The notes beneath the pieces are model-generated. The model did no database searches. It saw only the letters and a program-made list of their open reading frames with translations, and had not been told where the DNA came from. From assembly GCA_040219575.1 (NCBI GenBank), contig JAVJSD010000119.1, positions 91,109-155,108 of the forward strand: DNA of 64,000 nucleotides. The letters are read 5' to 3'. Position 1 is the stretch's first letter; every line of letters begins with the position of its first letter. A program made the position numbers and the translations under genes. Of the stretch, positions 10,422 to 18,507 are shown one piece after another. Source of the DNA: JAVJSD01 sp040219575 (GTDB taxonomy: Bacteria; Planctomycetota; Planctomycetia; Pirellulales; Pirellulaceae).

Positions 10422-11936
10422 TCACGATTTCGACTCCTCGAACTCGTGCTCAGGCTGTTCGGGAAAAGCCTGTTTGGACGTTTGTTGCGTCTCGAAGCGG
10501 CTGACGACGGCGCAGCCGCAGGCGTCGCTCCACACGTTCACACTGGTGCGGCACATGTCGAGCACGCGATCGACGGCGATGATGATGCCCTGCAGTTCCA
10601 GCGGCAGGCCGACCGCTTGCAGGATGATGACCATCATCACCAACCCGGCGTGCGGGATGCCCGCCGCGCCGATGCTGGCCAGCAGGGCGGTCAGGGCGAC
10701 GACGATTTGCTGGGTGATCGGCAGGGCCTCGCCGCGATACAGCTGGGCGATGAACAGCACCGCCACCGCTTCATACAGCGCGGTGCCGTCCATGTTCACG
10801 GTGGCGCCGAGCGGCAGCACGAACGAGCTGACGCGGTTGCTCACGCCGGCCCGCTGCTCCACGCAGGCCATCGTCAGCGGCAGCGTGGCGTTGCTCGAGG
10901 CGGAGCTGAACGCCGTCAGCAGGGCCGGGCTGAGCGCCTTGATGTACTCCCACGGATTCCGCCGGGCGACAAACGCCAGGATCAGCGGCAGCGTGACGAA
11001 GGCGTGAAACACCAGCGCCAGGAAGACGGTCAGCATGTACCAGAACAGCGAACCAAACACGCCGATGCCCTGCGTGGCGGTGACGTACAACATCAGAAAC
11101 AGCACGCCCACGGGCGCCAGGCGGATGATGGCCATCGTCATCCGCATCATCACCTCGAAGGCCGCGTTGAAGAACTCGGTGAGCAACTCCGTCGTCTTTC
11201 CGCCAACCAGCAAGGCGAAGATCGCGAAGGCCAGGCTGAAGGCGATGATCGACAGGAAGTTTCCCTCGGCCAGCGCCGCAATGGGATTGGGCGGAATCAT
11301 CGTCTTCAGTTGGTTGAACAGCACGTCGCCCAGGTTGCCGGCCGCCACGTCGGGCGCTTCGCCGCCCTGGGGATTGAGGCCGGTGTTGAGGCCGGGGTTG
11401 ATGATATTGACCAGAATCAAGCCTGTAGTGATGGCGATCAGGCTGGTGCTCATGTAGTACAGGATGGTGCGGCCGAACATGCGGCCCAGGCGTTCGGCGT
11501 GGCCGAGTCCCAGCACGCCGGTCATCAGCGAGGTGACGATCAGCGGCACCGCCACCATCTGCAGCAACCGCAGGAAGAGCTTGCCGATGGCGTTGGCGGC
11601 TTCGCCCAGCGTGCGAGCCCAGGAGCGGCCGTAGGTTTCAAACAGTTGATAGATCTGCGGGTGTTTGGCCGCCAGTTTATCGAGGGTGGCGTAGGCCTCG
11701 CTGGGCGGCTTCATGCCGTCGACCAGCAGCGTGCTGACCGCGCCGTCGTCGTCGGTGACGGTGATTTCTACGACGTCGACCGAGTCGAACATCTTGATCG
11801 ACGCCACGCCGTCGGGCAGGGCCGCCTCGGGAACCTCGGACTCGCGCTGGCTGAGCGTGACGTTGAGCGTCAAGCCGATGCCCGCGCCGATGATCATGCC
11901 GATGAGAATCTGCCAGTGCAGGGCCAGCTTGAACAT
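10422..11936 (-). CDS. Dicarboxylate/amino acid:cation symporter (DAACS family) with a large extracytoplasmic insert
   Basis: A 504-residue secondary transporter of the GltP/DctA/EAAT fold. Diagnostic motifs are SSASSNATLP (hairpin HP1 serine motif), LPLGATVNMDGTALYEAVA (TM7 sodium site) and ASIGAAGIPHAGL (HP2). TM8 reads DRVLDMCRTSVNVWSDACG, with Asp, Arg, Asn and Asp in the positions that bind acidic amino acids in GltPh. About 80 residues are inserted between TM1 and TM2 (roughly residues 28-108; LSQRESEVPEAALPDGVASIKMF...). The small family members lack this segment. It has no visible membrane span and should lie outside the membrane. The substrate is likely glutamate/aspartate or a dicarboxylate. 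Confidence 0.92.
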   Translation of the reverse strand: MFKLALHWQILIGMIIGAGIGLTLNVTLSQRESEVPEAALPDGVASIKMFDSVDVVEITVTDDDGAVSTLLVDGMKPPSEAYATLDKLAAKHPQIYQLFETYGRSWARTLGEAANAIGKLFLRLLQMVAVPLIVTSLMTGVLGLGHAERLGRMFGRTILYYMSTSLIAITTGLILVNIINPGLNTGLNPQGGEAPDVAAGNLGDVLFNQLKTMIPPNPIAALAEGNFLSIIAFSLAFAIFALLVGGKTTELLTEFFNAAFEVMMRMTMAIIRLAPVGVLFLMLYVTATQGIGVFGSLFWYMLTVFLALVFHAFVTLPLILAFVARRNPWEYIKALSPALLTAFSSASSNATLPLTMACVEQRAGVSNRVSSFVLPLGATVNMDGTALYEAVAVLFIAQLYRGEALPITQQIVVALTALLASIGAAGIPHAGLVMMVIILQAVGLPLELQGIIIAVDRVLDMCRTSVNVWSDACGCAVVSRFETQQTSKQAFPEQPEHEFEESKS

Positions 11937-12026
11937 TCACGACTCCGGTGCTTCTCGGTGGATCCACGAGGGGTTCGGATTATACCGAAATCGGCCGCTG
12001 GCCGTTCGTCGACGGAGCCGGTTGTG

Positions 12027-12123
12027 TGCCATGCTCTCACCGCGCAGCGGGGTGAGCATGTTTTCGCAACGCGGGTTAGAACGGAGTTGCATGCTCACCC
12101 GCCTACGGCGTGAGAGCATGGCA
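12027..12123. repeat. Long imperfect inverted repeat (family H)
   Basis: The 34-base arms at 12027-12060 and 12090-12123 begin and end with perfectly complementary stretches (TGCCATGCTCTCAC and GGGTGAGCATG) and differ only in the middle. The loop is 29 bases. The element fills half of the gap between the symporter and the CpaF gene. Confidence 0.8.
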
Positions 12124-12146
12124 CCCAGACGCTCAAAACTTGGTTG

Positions 12147-13259
12147 CTACTTCGACCACATGGCGCCGCTGTGGGCGATGCGGTCGGCCATGCCGTGATC
12201 GTACGGTTCGCTGGCGAAGGTGGGCTTTTCGCCGGAGGGTTCGAGTTCCGCCAGGATCCGGCCGTCGGCCGATTTACCGGAGAGCCGGCAGGTGAACAGG
12301 TCGCGCATCTGGTACTGGTTGTTGGCGTCGAGGCCGAGCACCTCCGTGATCCGCACGATCCGCCGCGAGCCGTCTTCCGAAAAGCGGCTGAGCTGCACCA
12401 CCAGGTCGATCGCCGAAGCGACCTGCGCCCGGGCCACGTAAACGGGAATCTCGACGTCGCTCATCAGCGACAGCGTCTCCAACCGCACCGCCGCGTCGAA
12501 GGCCGTGTTGGCGTGCACCGTGGAGAGACTGCCCGAGTGGCCGCTGAGCATCGATTGCACCATGTCGAGCGCCTCGCCGCCGCGGACTTCGCCCACGATG
12601 ATGCGGTCGGGCCGCATCCGCAGTGAGGCGACGAACAACTGACGAATGGAAAGTCCGCCGCGGCCGAACTGATCGGGCCGCTGCACTTCGAGGTAGATGG
12701 TATGCCGCTGCGGCAACCGCAGTTCGGCGGTGTCTTCGATGACGATGATCCGCTCTTCCGCCGGCACGGCCGCGGAGACCGCCCCCAGCAGCGAGGTCTT
12801 TCCCGTGCCGGTGCCGCCCGAGATGATGATGTTCTTGTGCAGCCGCACGCAGATTTCGAGAAACTCGCGGGCCGACTCCGAAATGCTGCCGAAGCGGATC
12901 AAATCGTCGAGCGACATGCCGCCGCGCTGGAACTTGCGGATGGTGACGCACGTGCCGTTGCGGCAGCCGGGCGGGATGATGGCGTGCACGCGCGAGCCGT
13001 CGGGCAGGCGGGCGTCGAGAATGGGCCGCTCGTGATTGATGTCGCGGCCGACCCACTGGGCGACGTTGTGCACGGCCGAGAGCAGTGCGTCTTCGCTCTC
13101 GAAACAGACGTCGGTTTCGATCAGTCGACCGGCCCGTTCGATGTACACCTGGTTGTAGCGATTGACCATCACCTCGGTGACCGAGGGGTCGGCGAGGAAC
13201 TCGTTGATGGGGCTGAGGAAGTACTCGACGCTCGCTTCAAAAATCGCCTCGCGTGACAT
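12147..13259 (-). CDS. CpaF/TadA-type secretion ATPase
   Basis: A 370-residue hexameric ATPase of the VirB11/CpaF superfamily, which powers assembly of Flp/Tad pili or type II/IV secretion. The N-terminal domain contains EFLADPSVTEVMVNRYNQVYIERAGRL, typical of CpaF. Walker A is GGTGTGKTS (residues 148-156), the Asp box is IIVIEDTAELRL, Walker B is RMRPDRIIVGEVRGGEALDMVQSMLSGHSGS, and the His box is STVHANT. No other tad/cpa genes (prepilin, rcpC, tadB/C) are present within the window, so the machine that it serves must be encoded elsewhere. It could also act as a generic T4SS-type ATPase. Confidence 0.9.
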   Translation of the reverse strand: MSREAIFEASVEYFLSPINEFLADPSVTEVMVNRYNQVYIERAGRLIETDVCFESEDALLSAVHNVAQWVGRDINHERPILDARLPDGSRVHAIIPPGCRNGTCVTIRKFQRGGMSLDDLIRFGSISESAREFLEICVRLHKNIIISGGTGTGKTSLLGAVSAAVPAEERIIVIEDTAELRLPQRHTIYLEVQRPDQFGRGGLSIRQLFVASLRMRPDRIIVGEVRGGEALDMVQSMLSGHSGSLSTVHANTAFDAAVRLETLSLMSDVEIPVYVARAQVASAIDLVVQLSRFSEDGSRRIVRITEVLGLDANNQYQMRDLFTCRLSGKSADGRILAELEPSGEKPTFASEPYDHGMADRIAHSGAMWSK

Positions 13260-13321
13260 CGGCTCGACCGTGACGGGTTGGGGGTTTATGGTGAGGGACA
13301 GGATTCATCTTACTCCACGTT

Positions 13322-13408
13322 GTAGCGGAAGTCGTGAGACTTCCGAGACGTCGAAACTCTCACGAGTTCACTACGCGGATTGAAAGGTCGGAACTCTCAC
13401 GAGCTCCG
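13322..13408. repeat. Family A hairpin repeat, copy 1
   Basis: GTAGCGGAAGTCGTGAGACT then TCCGA is followed by the inverted half AACTCTCACGAGTTCACTAC and a further GGAACTCTCACGAGCTCCGC. Family A recurs at seven places in the window, always between genes. This copy separates the divergent cpaF and thiL genes and may hold their promoters. Confidence 0.8.
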
Positions 13409-13422
13409 CTGCGCTGTGGGTC

Positions 13423-14337
13423 ATGGAACAATCGTTCATCGACTGGTTGCGAAATCGAGCGACGGACTCGCCCGGCGTGAAGCTCGGCATCGGCGACGAC
13501 GCGGCCATCCTGGCGCGGCCCGCTCGCGATCTGGTGGTGACAACCGACCTGCTGACCGAGGGCGTCGATTTTCGGCTGGCCGAGTGCGACGCGCGGCGTG
13601 TGGGCCGCAAGGCGCTGGCGGTGAATCTGAGCGATCTGGCGGCGATGGCGGCGGTTCCCCGCGCGGCGTTTGTCTCGCTGGCGCTGCCGCGCGAGGGCGC
13701 CGCGGAGTTGGCCGAGGCGCTGTACGAAGGACTGTTGCCGCTCGCCGAGCAGTACGCGATCGCGCTGGCCGGCGGCGATACAAACACCTGGGAGGGCGGC
13801 CTCGTCCTCAGTGTGACGGCCATCGGCGAGGCGACCGAACAGGGCCCCTGGCGGCGCGGCGGCGGTCGCCCGGGCGACCGAATTCTGGCGACGGGTCAAT
13901 TCGGCGGCAGCCTGCTGGGGCGGCATTTCGACTTTGAGCCGCGTGTCGCGGAGGCGCTGCTGCTCAATCGCCGGTACCGGATCAACGCCGCCATCGACGT
14001 CAGCGACGGCCTGGCGCTCGACGTCTCCCGACTGGCGGCTGAAAGCGGCTGCGGTGCGGTACTGCGTCCATACGACGTGCCGGTGAGCGACGCCGCCTAC
14101 GAGTTCGCCCGTCAGCGTGAAGGCGGCGTGACACCGCTGCAGCACGCCCTGTGCGATGGCGAGGATTTCGAGTTGGTGTTGACGGCGCCGACCGAGGAGG
14201 CCGCCCGCCTCGTCGGCGATCAACCGCTCGACGTGCCGATCACCGACATCGGCGAACTGATCGCGGGGACCGGTCTGTGGCAGGTGGATGCCCAAGGTGT
14301 GCGGACGCCGCTCGAAGCGCGCGGTTATCAGCACTAG
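13423..14337 (+). CDS. thiL: Thiamine-monophosphate kinase
   Basis: A 304-residue kinase that phosphorylates thiamine monophosphate to the diphosphate cofactor with ATP. The family motifs are LGIGDDAAIL, VVTTDLLTEGVDFR, GRKALAVNLSDLAAMAAVP (magnesium-binding and glycine-rich loops of the PurM-like fold), GGDTNTWEG, VSDGLALDVSRLA, and CDGEDFELVLTAP near the C-terminus. The length is normal for ThiL (about 300-330). It is followed by a TerB-like gene 170 bases downstream. No other thiamine gene is present and no TPP riboswitch is visible upstream. Confidence 0.93.
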   Translation: MEQSFIDWLRNRATDSPGVKLGIGDDAAILARPARDLVVTTDLLTEGVDFRLAECDARRVGRKALAVNLSDLAAMAAVPRAAFVSLALPREGAAELAEALYEGLLPLAEQYAIALAGGDTNTWEGGLVLSVTAIGEATEQGPWRRGGGRPGDRILATGQFGGSLLGRHFDFEPRVAEALLLNRRYRINAAIDVSDGLALDVSRLAAESGCGAVLRPYDVPVSDAAYEFARQREGGVTPLQHALCDGEDFELVLTAPTEEAARLVGDQPLDVPITDIGELIAGTGLWQVDAQGVRTPLEARGYQH

Positions 14338-14353
14338 CTCGTCCGCTTCGATT

Positions 14354-14383
14354 CCTCTGCGGAAATCTGCGTCATCTGCGGAC
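14354..14383. repeat. Family F short repeat
   Basis: CTCTGCGGAAATCTGCGTCA then TCTGCGGA is the same text as at 21921-21946, where it leads a tandem array, and is related to the inverse at 5432. Confidence 0.6.
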
Positions 14384-14510
14384 GGCGAGTCGAAACCCGC
14401 GGCCAGGCTGCATGGAGTCGGTCCCCACTCCCCTCGGAGGCGCGAGGGGCTTACAATTCCCGAGGTGAGCTGACGCGCAACGAAGCGAGCCGACGAGACG
14501 AGGAAACCCC

Positions 14511-15074
14511 ATGAGCAGTGATTCATTCGCCCGACGCCGCCAGGCCCTGGAAGACTCATTCTTTGACAAGAAGAACCAGGAGTTGCTGGCCAAGCTGCAA
14601 CAGCAGGTGAAGTCGGAAGAGAGCCGGGCCGCTCTCTCCAACGCCTCCGGAATCAGCAATCCCGTGATTCTGGACCAGTTGGTTTCGCTCGAGATCAGTC
14701 CCGAGGCGATCGCGGCCTTGTCGCTCGTCCCCCTGATCGAGGTCGCCTGGGCCGACGGCAAGATGGAGCCCAAGGAGCGGGAGGCGATTCTCAAGGCGGC
14801 CGAGTCGCAGGGACTCTCGAAAATCGAAGCCATCACGTCGCTGCTGCAAAACTGGCTCGACGAACAACCGGGCCCGCAACTTTCCGCGGCTTGGCGCGAG
14901 TATGTCGGCACGCTCTGCACGCATCTCGATCCACGGGCCCGCGAGGCGCTCAAGACCGACGTGATGGCCCAGAGCCGCAAGGTGGCCGAATCGGCCGGCG
15001 GCATCCTCGGCATCGGTTCGATCTCCTCCGCCGAAAAGGCGAAGCTCGCCGAGCTGGAAGCGGCGTTCGAGTAG
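14511..15074 (+). CDS. TerB-like (tellurite-resistance-type) helical protein
   Basis: Encodes 187 residues, with a GAGGAAA ribosome site ahead of ATG 14511. The central part LSLVPLIEVAWADGKMEPKEREAILKAAESQG is the TerB/DjlA-N signature: an Asp-Gly-rich turn between helices with acidic residues that can bind metal. The N-terminus is a charged coiled-coil segment (KKNQELLAKLQQQVKSEESRAAL). The C-terminus turns Gly/Ser-rich (AGGILGIGSISSAEKAKL). There is no signal peptide. The true role of such stand-alone TerB domains is unknown, and the link to tellurite is by name only. Confidence 0.8.
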   Translation: MSSDSFARRRQALEDSFFDKKNQELLAKLQQQVKSEESRAALSNASGISNPVILDQLVSLEISPEAIAALSLVPLIEVAWADGKMEPKEREAILKAAESQGLSKIEAITSLLQNWLDEQPGPQLSAAWREYVGTLCTHLDPRAREALKTDVMAQSRKVAESAGGILGIGSISSAEKAKLAELEAAFE

Positions 15075-15210
15075 ACCCACTCACCTACTCACTTACTCGC
15101 CAATTACGACGGCAAGCCGTCGGCTTGGGGCGAATTCGCCCACCACTCACCACTCACCACTCACCACTCACCTCCCACCTCCCACCTCCCACCTCCCACC
15201 ACTCACCTCC
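15075..15210. repeat. Simple-sequence tract of CACTCACC / CTCCCACC units (family E, copy 1)
   Basis: After a short CACTCACCTACTCACTTACT start and a small hairpin (GACGGCAAGCCGTC), a tandem array of CCACTCACCACTCACC and then CTCCCACC runs from about 15140 to 15210. The stop codon of the minus-strand mutM gene lies within the array. Similar tracts are at 49514-49538 (inverse) and 49672-49719. Confidence 0.85.
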
Positions 15211-16036
15211 CCTGGCATCGAGGGCAGAAAAACGTCGATCGCTGGGCCTGCACGATGCGGCGGATGGGGGAGTCGCCGCAGCGTGGGCAAGGCTCACCGG
15301 CCCGATCGTACACGCGGTGATGATTCTGGTAGCCGCCAGATTCGTTGAGCGCGTTGCGATAGGTGCCGTCGGAGAGCGTCGAGCCTTCAAGTAGGATCGC
15401 CAGTTCCAGCACTTCACGCAGCGCTTTATGAATCGCCGACCACTGCGACTTCCGCAGGCGATGACAGCGCGCCTGGGGATGCACGCCGGCCAGGTGCAGG
15501 ATCTCCGAGGCGTACAGGTTGCCGACGCCCGCCAGCGCCTGTTGATCGAGCAGCGCGACTTTCACCTCGCGGCGGCTGGCGCGGAATCGCTCGCGCAACG
15601 CGTCGCACGTGACGGCAAGCGCGTCGGGTCCCAGGCGTGAAACGACCGCCTCCTCCAGGCGCCGCCGATCGAGCAGCCGCACCGAACCGAGCCCCCGTCG
15701 GTCCCAGAACATCAGCCGCGAGGCGGCCACGCCCGACAACTCCAGCACCAACCGCAGGTGCGTCTCGTTGGGCGGCTCGGCCAGCAGCACCAGGCCGGTC
15801 ATCCGCGGTTCGAGCACGATCGCGTCGTCGCTGTCGAGCCGGACGATGACGCGTTTGCCAAGGCGGTCGACCGCGAGAATCCTCCGTCCCACCGCCCGAC
15901 GGCGAAACGCGGCGATGGCGGGCGAAAGCAGAATCGGCCGCAACCGGCAACGCGGCCGCGTGACCCGCTCGATCGTGGCGCCGACGATCGGCAGCACGCC
16001 GCGACGCATCGTTTCGACTTCGGGAAGTTCAGGCAT
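15203..16036 (-). CDS. mutM: Formamidopyrimidine-DNA glycosylase
   Basis: A 277-residue bifunctional base-excision repair glycosylase/AP lyase that removes 8-oxoguanine and formamidopyrimidines. The N-terminus MPELPEVETMRRGV supplies the catalytic Pro2 and Glu3. LGKRVIVRLDSDDAIVLEPRMTG contains the conserved Lys of the beta-F loop and the Met wedge region. DQQALAGVGNLYASEILHLAGVHP is the helix-two-turn-helix signature. The C-terminal zinc finger is CPRCGDSPIRR ... FFCPRCQGR. The last codons overlap a simple CACTCACC repeat tract. The length is normal. Confidence 0.96.
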   Translation of the reverse strand: MPELPEVETMRRGVLPIVGATIERVTRPRCRLRPILLSPAIAAFRRRAVGRRILAVDRLGKRVIVRLDSDDAIVLEPRMTGLVLLAEPPNETHLRLVLELSGVAASRLMFWDRRGLGSVRLLDRRRLEEAVVSRLGPDALAVTCDALRERFRASRREVKVALLDQQALAGVGNLYASEILHLAGVHPQARCHRLRKSQWSAIHKALREVLELAILLEGSTLSDGTYRNALNESGGYQNHHRVYDRAGEPCPRCGDSPIRRIVQAQRSTFFCPRCQGR

Positions 16037-16059
16037 GGAAACAACAGACGGAAGAGGCG

Positions 16060-16121
16060 AACCGCTGATTAGCGCTAATGGGCATCGACTATTAGCGTCT
16101 GATTAGCGTTTATCAGCGGTT
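16060..16121. repeat. Family B hairpin repeat, copy 1
   Basis: AACCGCTGATTAGCGCTAAT faces ATTAGCGTCTGATTAGCGTT then TATCAGCGGTT, forming a long hairpin. Related copies lie at 21759-21851 and 40481-40550. Confidence 0.8.
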
Positions 16122-16304
16122 ACTTGTCAGGGTTTCTTCTCAGGGCGTGATTTGCAGGGAAGGGGGTGATTCTAGCGAGTTGGACGCCGCGGCGGAGTGT
16201 CGATGGCGTGACGCAACCGCCTTTATCGCCACAACTTGCAGCTTTGGCTCGATTCCCTGGGCGGCGCGGCCCGAAAACAATCCCAGGAAACCTCTTGTCA
16301 ATTT

Positions 16305-16319
16305 TTGACGACTCGTCAA
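16305..16319. promoter_or_regulatory. Probable TetR operator 1
   Basis: The 15-bp palindrome TTGACGACTCGTCAA ends 10 bases before the regulator's start codon, overlapping where its ribosome site would be. The 13-bp core recurs in inverse orientation at 17091-17103 at the next gene start, as expected for an autoregulating TetR repressor. Confidence 0.75.
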
Positions 16320-16329
16320 TAATGCAGCC

Positions 16330-17064
16330 ATGATGACCGTCCTGACACGAAAGCAACGCGAAATCCAGGAGCGCCAGCAGCGCATCCTTACGGTTGCCCG
16401 CGAGATGCTCATGCAGGGCGGTTATCTCGGCCTGAGCATGGATCGGATCGCCACGGCGCTGGAGTACTCGAAAGGGACGATCTACCAGCACTTCGCCTGC
16501 AAGGAAGACATCATCCTGGCGCTGGTCAACGACTCCCAGCAGCAGCGATGCGATTTCTTCGAGCGGGCGGCCACGTTCCGCGGACGTCCCCGCGAACGCC
16601 TGGCGGCGATCGGCTACGCGTCGGAACTGTTTGTGCGGCTGCATCCCGATTACTTCAACGTGGAGCAGATCGTCCGGGCGTCGTCGATTTGGGAAAAAAC
16701 CTCGCTCAACGGCCGAACGATCATGCGAAGCTGCGAGTCGCGGTGCATCGGCATCGTCTCGGGCATCATTCGCGATGGCGTGGCCCAGGGCGATCTGACG
16801 TTGCCCGAGGAACTGGCGCCGGAGGACATGGTGTTCGGCCTGTGGGCGATGACATTTGGCGGATATTCGATCATCGCCACCAGTAGTTCTTTGGAAGAAG
16901 TTGGTATCCGTGAGCCCTTCGAGGCCATCAATCAGAATATTACGCGCGTGCTGGACGGCTACGGTTGGCGGCCGTTGGCGTCGGAGCACGATTATTCAGC
17001 CGTCCTGGTGCGAATCGCCGAGGAGATTTTCCGCGATGAGACCGAGCGTCTTCAATCCGGTTAG
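16330..17064 (+). CDS. TetR/AcrR-family transcriptional regulator of the adjacent efflux pump
   Basis: Encodes 244 residues (ATG codons at 16330 and 16333). The N-terminal helix-turn-helix is textbook: QERQQRILTVAREMLMQGGY then LGLSMDRIATALEYSKGTIY and QHFACKEDIILAL. The C-terminal ligand-binding domain (residues 70-240) is unique to each TetR and gives no hint of ligand. It is the first gene of a run with an MFP adaptor and an RND pump, 19 bases ahead of the adaptor. Identical palindromes at both gene starts suggest that it represses itself and the pump until a toxic ligand is bound. Confidence 0.9.
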   Translation: MMTVLTRKQREIQERQQRILTVAREMLMQGGYLGLSMDRIATALEYSKGTIYQHFACKEDIILALVNDSQQQRCDFFERAATFRGRPRERLAAIGYASELFVRLHPDYFNVEQIVRASSIWEKTSLNGRTIMRSCESRCIGIVSGIIRDGVAQGDLTLPEELAPEDMVFGLWAMTFGGYSIIATSSSLEEVGIREPFEAINQNITRVLDGYGWRPLASEHDYSAVLVRIAEEIFRDETERLQSG

Positions 17065-17083
17065 TGCCGCGTCTTTTTTTGTC

Positions 17084-18379
17084 ATGAATTTGACGAGTCG
17101 TCATTTTTTGACCTCTCGTGCTTTCGGCATATTGGGGGCGGCCGTGCTGCTCGCGCTGGTCGCGGCGGGCGTTGTTTTCGCCTTCGGCGCCGCCAGTCCA
17201 CCACCAATAGCCCCTCAGGCTTCCGCCGCGCTGCCGGTCTCGGTCGTGACGGCCCAGCCGGTCAGCGATTTCGCTTCGCGTCGGATGTACACCGGCCTGT
17301 TGGTCGCCGGCCGAACCAGCGAGTTGAGTTTCCAGCGATCGGGCAAAGTTGTGGCGATCTACTTCGATCAGGGCCAACACGTGCGGGCCGGCCAGGAACT
17401 CGCCAAGCTCGACACCCGCGGACTGCTGGCCCAACGCGACGAACTTCGCGCTCGCCGCGAGCAGGCGGTGGCGGTGCTCGACGAGTTGCTGGCGGGGCCG
17501 CGACAAGAACAAATCGCCGCCGCCGAGGCGGAGGTGCGCCAACTGGCCGCGCAGGCGGACTGGCAACAGGCCCGGCATGCACGCCGCGTCGAACTGCGCG
17601 GCCGCGAAGTGATCGCCCAGGAGGAATACGACGAGTCGCGCTTCGGCCTGGAAGCCGCCAAGGCCCAGCGCGACGCGGCGCAGCGACGGCTCGACGAAAT
17701 GTTGGCCGGCACGAGGGCCGAACAGAAAGAGGCTCAGAAGGCCGTCGTGGCGCAGCTCGATGCGGCGCTGGCTCAACTCGAAGTCGATTTGCAAGACAGC
17801 GTGTTGACCGCGCCGTACTCGGGCGTCGTCGCCCGTCGTCACCTCGACGAGGGGACGGTCATCACGCCGGGCGCCCGCGTGCTGCGGTTGATCGAAGACG
17901 GCCGGCTGGAGGCGCATGTTGGCTTGCCGCCGGAAGTGGCGGCGACCGTCTTCTCCGGCGAGCAGCACGATGTGGTCATCGGCGAGGCGACCTACACGAC
18001 GCGGGTCGATTGCGTGCTGCCGGAGCTCGACGCGGCGACGCGGACCCGCACTGCAATCTTCCTGTTGCCCGAATCGTCGCGCGGCGAGGTGGTCCCCGGA
18101 CAGATCGTGCGGGCGTCGATCTCGCGTCGGGAAGACGCGAAGGGCTATTGGCTGCCGACCGCTTCGCTCGACCGCGGAGGCCGGGGACTGTGGTCGTGCC
18201 TGGTCGCGCGGGCCGATTCGGACGGCGTTTGGCGGACCGAGCGACGACACGTCGAGGTGTTGCACACCGACGCCGACCGCGTACTGGTCCGCGGCACGCT
18301 CTCGCCCGGCGAGCGGGTCATCGCCGAGGGCGTGCACCGACTCGTGGAGGGGCAGGCGGTTGAAGTCTTGTCGGACTAG
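17084..18379 (+). CDS. Periplasmic adaptor subunit of an RND efflux pump (HlyD/MFP family)
   Basis: Encodes 431 residues starting at MNLTSRHFLTSRAFGILGAA, with one N-terminal membrane/signal segment (GAAVLLALVAAGVVFAFG). Then come the barrel-sandwich half-motif SELSFQRSGKVVAIYFDQGQ then HVRAGQELAKLDT, a long helical hairpin (about residues 115-235, with AEAEVRQLAAQADWQQARHA), and the second half DSVLTAPYSGVVARRHLDEG. Beta-barrel and membrane-proximal domains follow. It would link the inner-membrane RND pump encoded next to an outer-membrane channel; no TolC-type gene is visible. The first codons overlap the second palindromic operator. Confidence 0.92.
   Translation: MNLTSRHFLTSRAFGILGAAVLLALVAAGVVFAFGAASPPPIAPQASAALPVSVVTAQPVSDFASRRMYTGLLVAGRTSELSFQRSGKVVAIYFDQGQHVRAGQELAKLDTRGLLAQRDELRARREQAVAVLDELLAGPRQEQIAAAEAEVRQLAAQADWQQARHARRVELRGREVIAQEEYDESRFGLEAAKAQRDAAQRRLDEMLAGTRAEQKEAQKAVVAQLDAALAQLEVDLQDSVLTAPYSGVVARRHLDEGTVITPGARVLRLIEDGRLEAHVGLPPEVAATVFSGEQHDVVIGEATYTTRVDCVLPELDAATRTRTAIFLLPESSRGEVVPGQIVRASISRREDAKGYWLPTASLDRGGRGLWSCLVARADSDGVWRTERRHVEVLHTDADRVLVRGTLSPGERVIAEGVHRLVEGQAVEVLSD
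17091..17103. promoter_or_regulatory. Probable TetR operator 2, inside the first codons of the adaptor gene
   Basis: TGACGAGTCGTCA is the exact reverse complement of the core at 16306-16318. It covers codons 3-7 of the adaptor gene (LTSRH). Binding here would block transcription through the efflux genes. Confidence 0.7.
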
Positions 18380-18391
18380 CAGAAGACCGCG

Positions 18392-18454
18392 GTAGCGGAA
18401 GTCGCCAGACTTCCGAGCTTTCACGTTCATCGGAATTCTGGCGAATTCCGCTAC
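18392..18454. repeat. Family A hairpin repeat, copy 2
   Basis: GTAGCGGAAGTCGCCAGACT then TCCGA pairs with TCGGAATTCTGGCGAATTCC then GCTAC. It lies between the adaptor and pump genes within the presumed operon, so the transcript must read through it. Confidence 0.85.
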
Positions 18455-18507
18455 GAAAACGAATTGGCGGCGTCGATCGTCGCCTTGCTTTCGATTGAAA
18501 GAAGACT

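Noticed and set aside
10396..10429. Terminator of the symporter gene
   Set aside because: A 9-bp stem (AATCGTGAA / TTCACGATT) overlaps the stop codon, but there is no T-run, so I do not call it.
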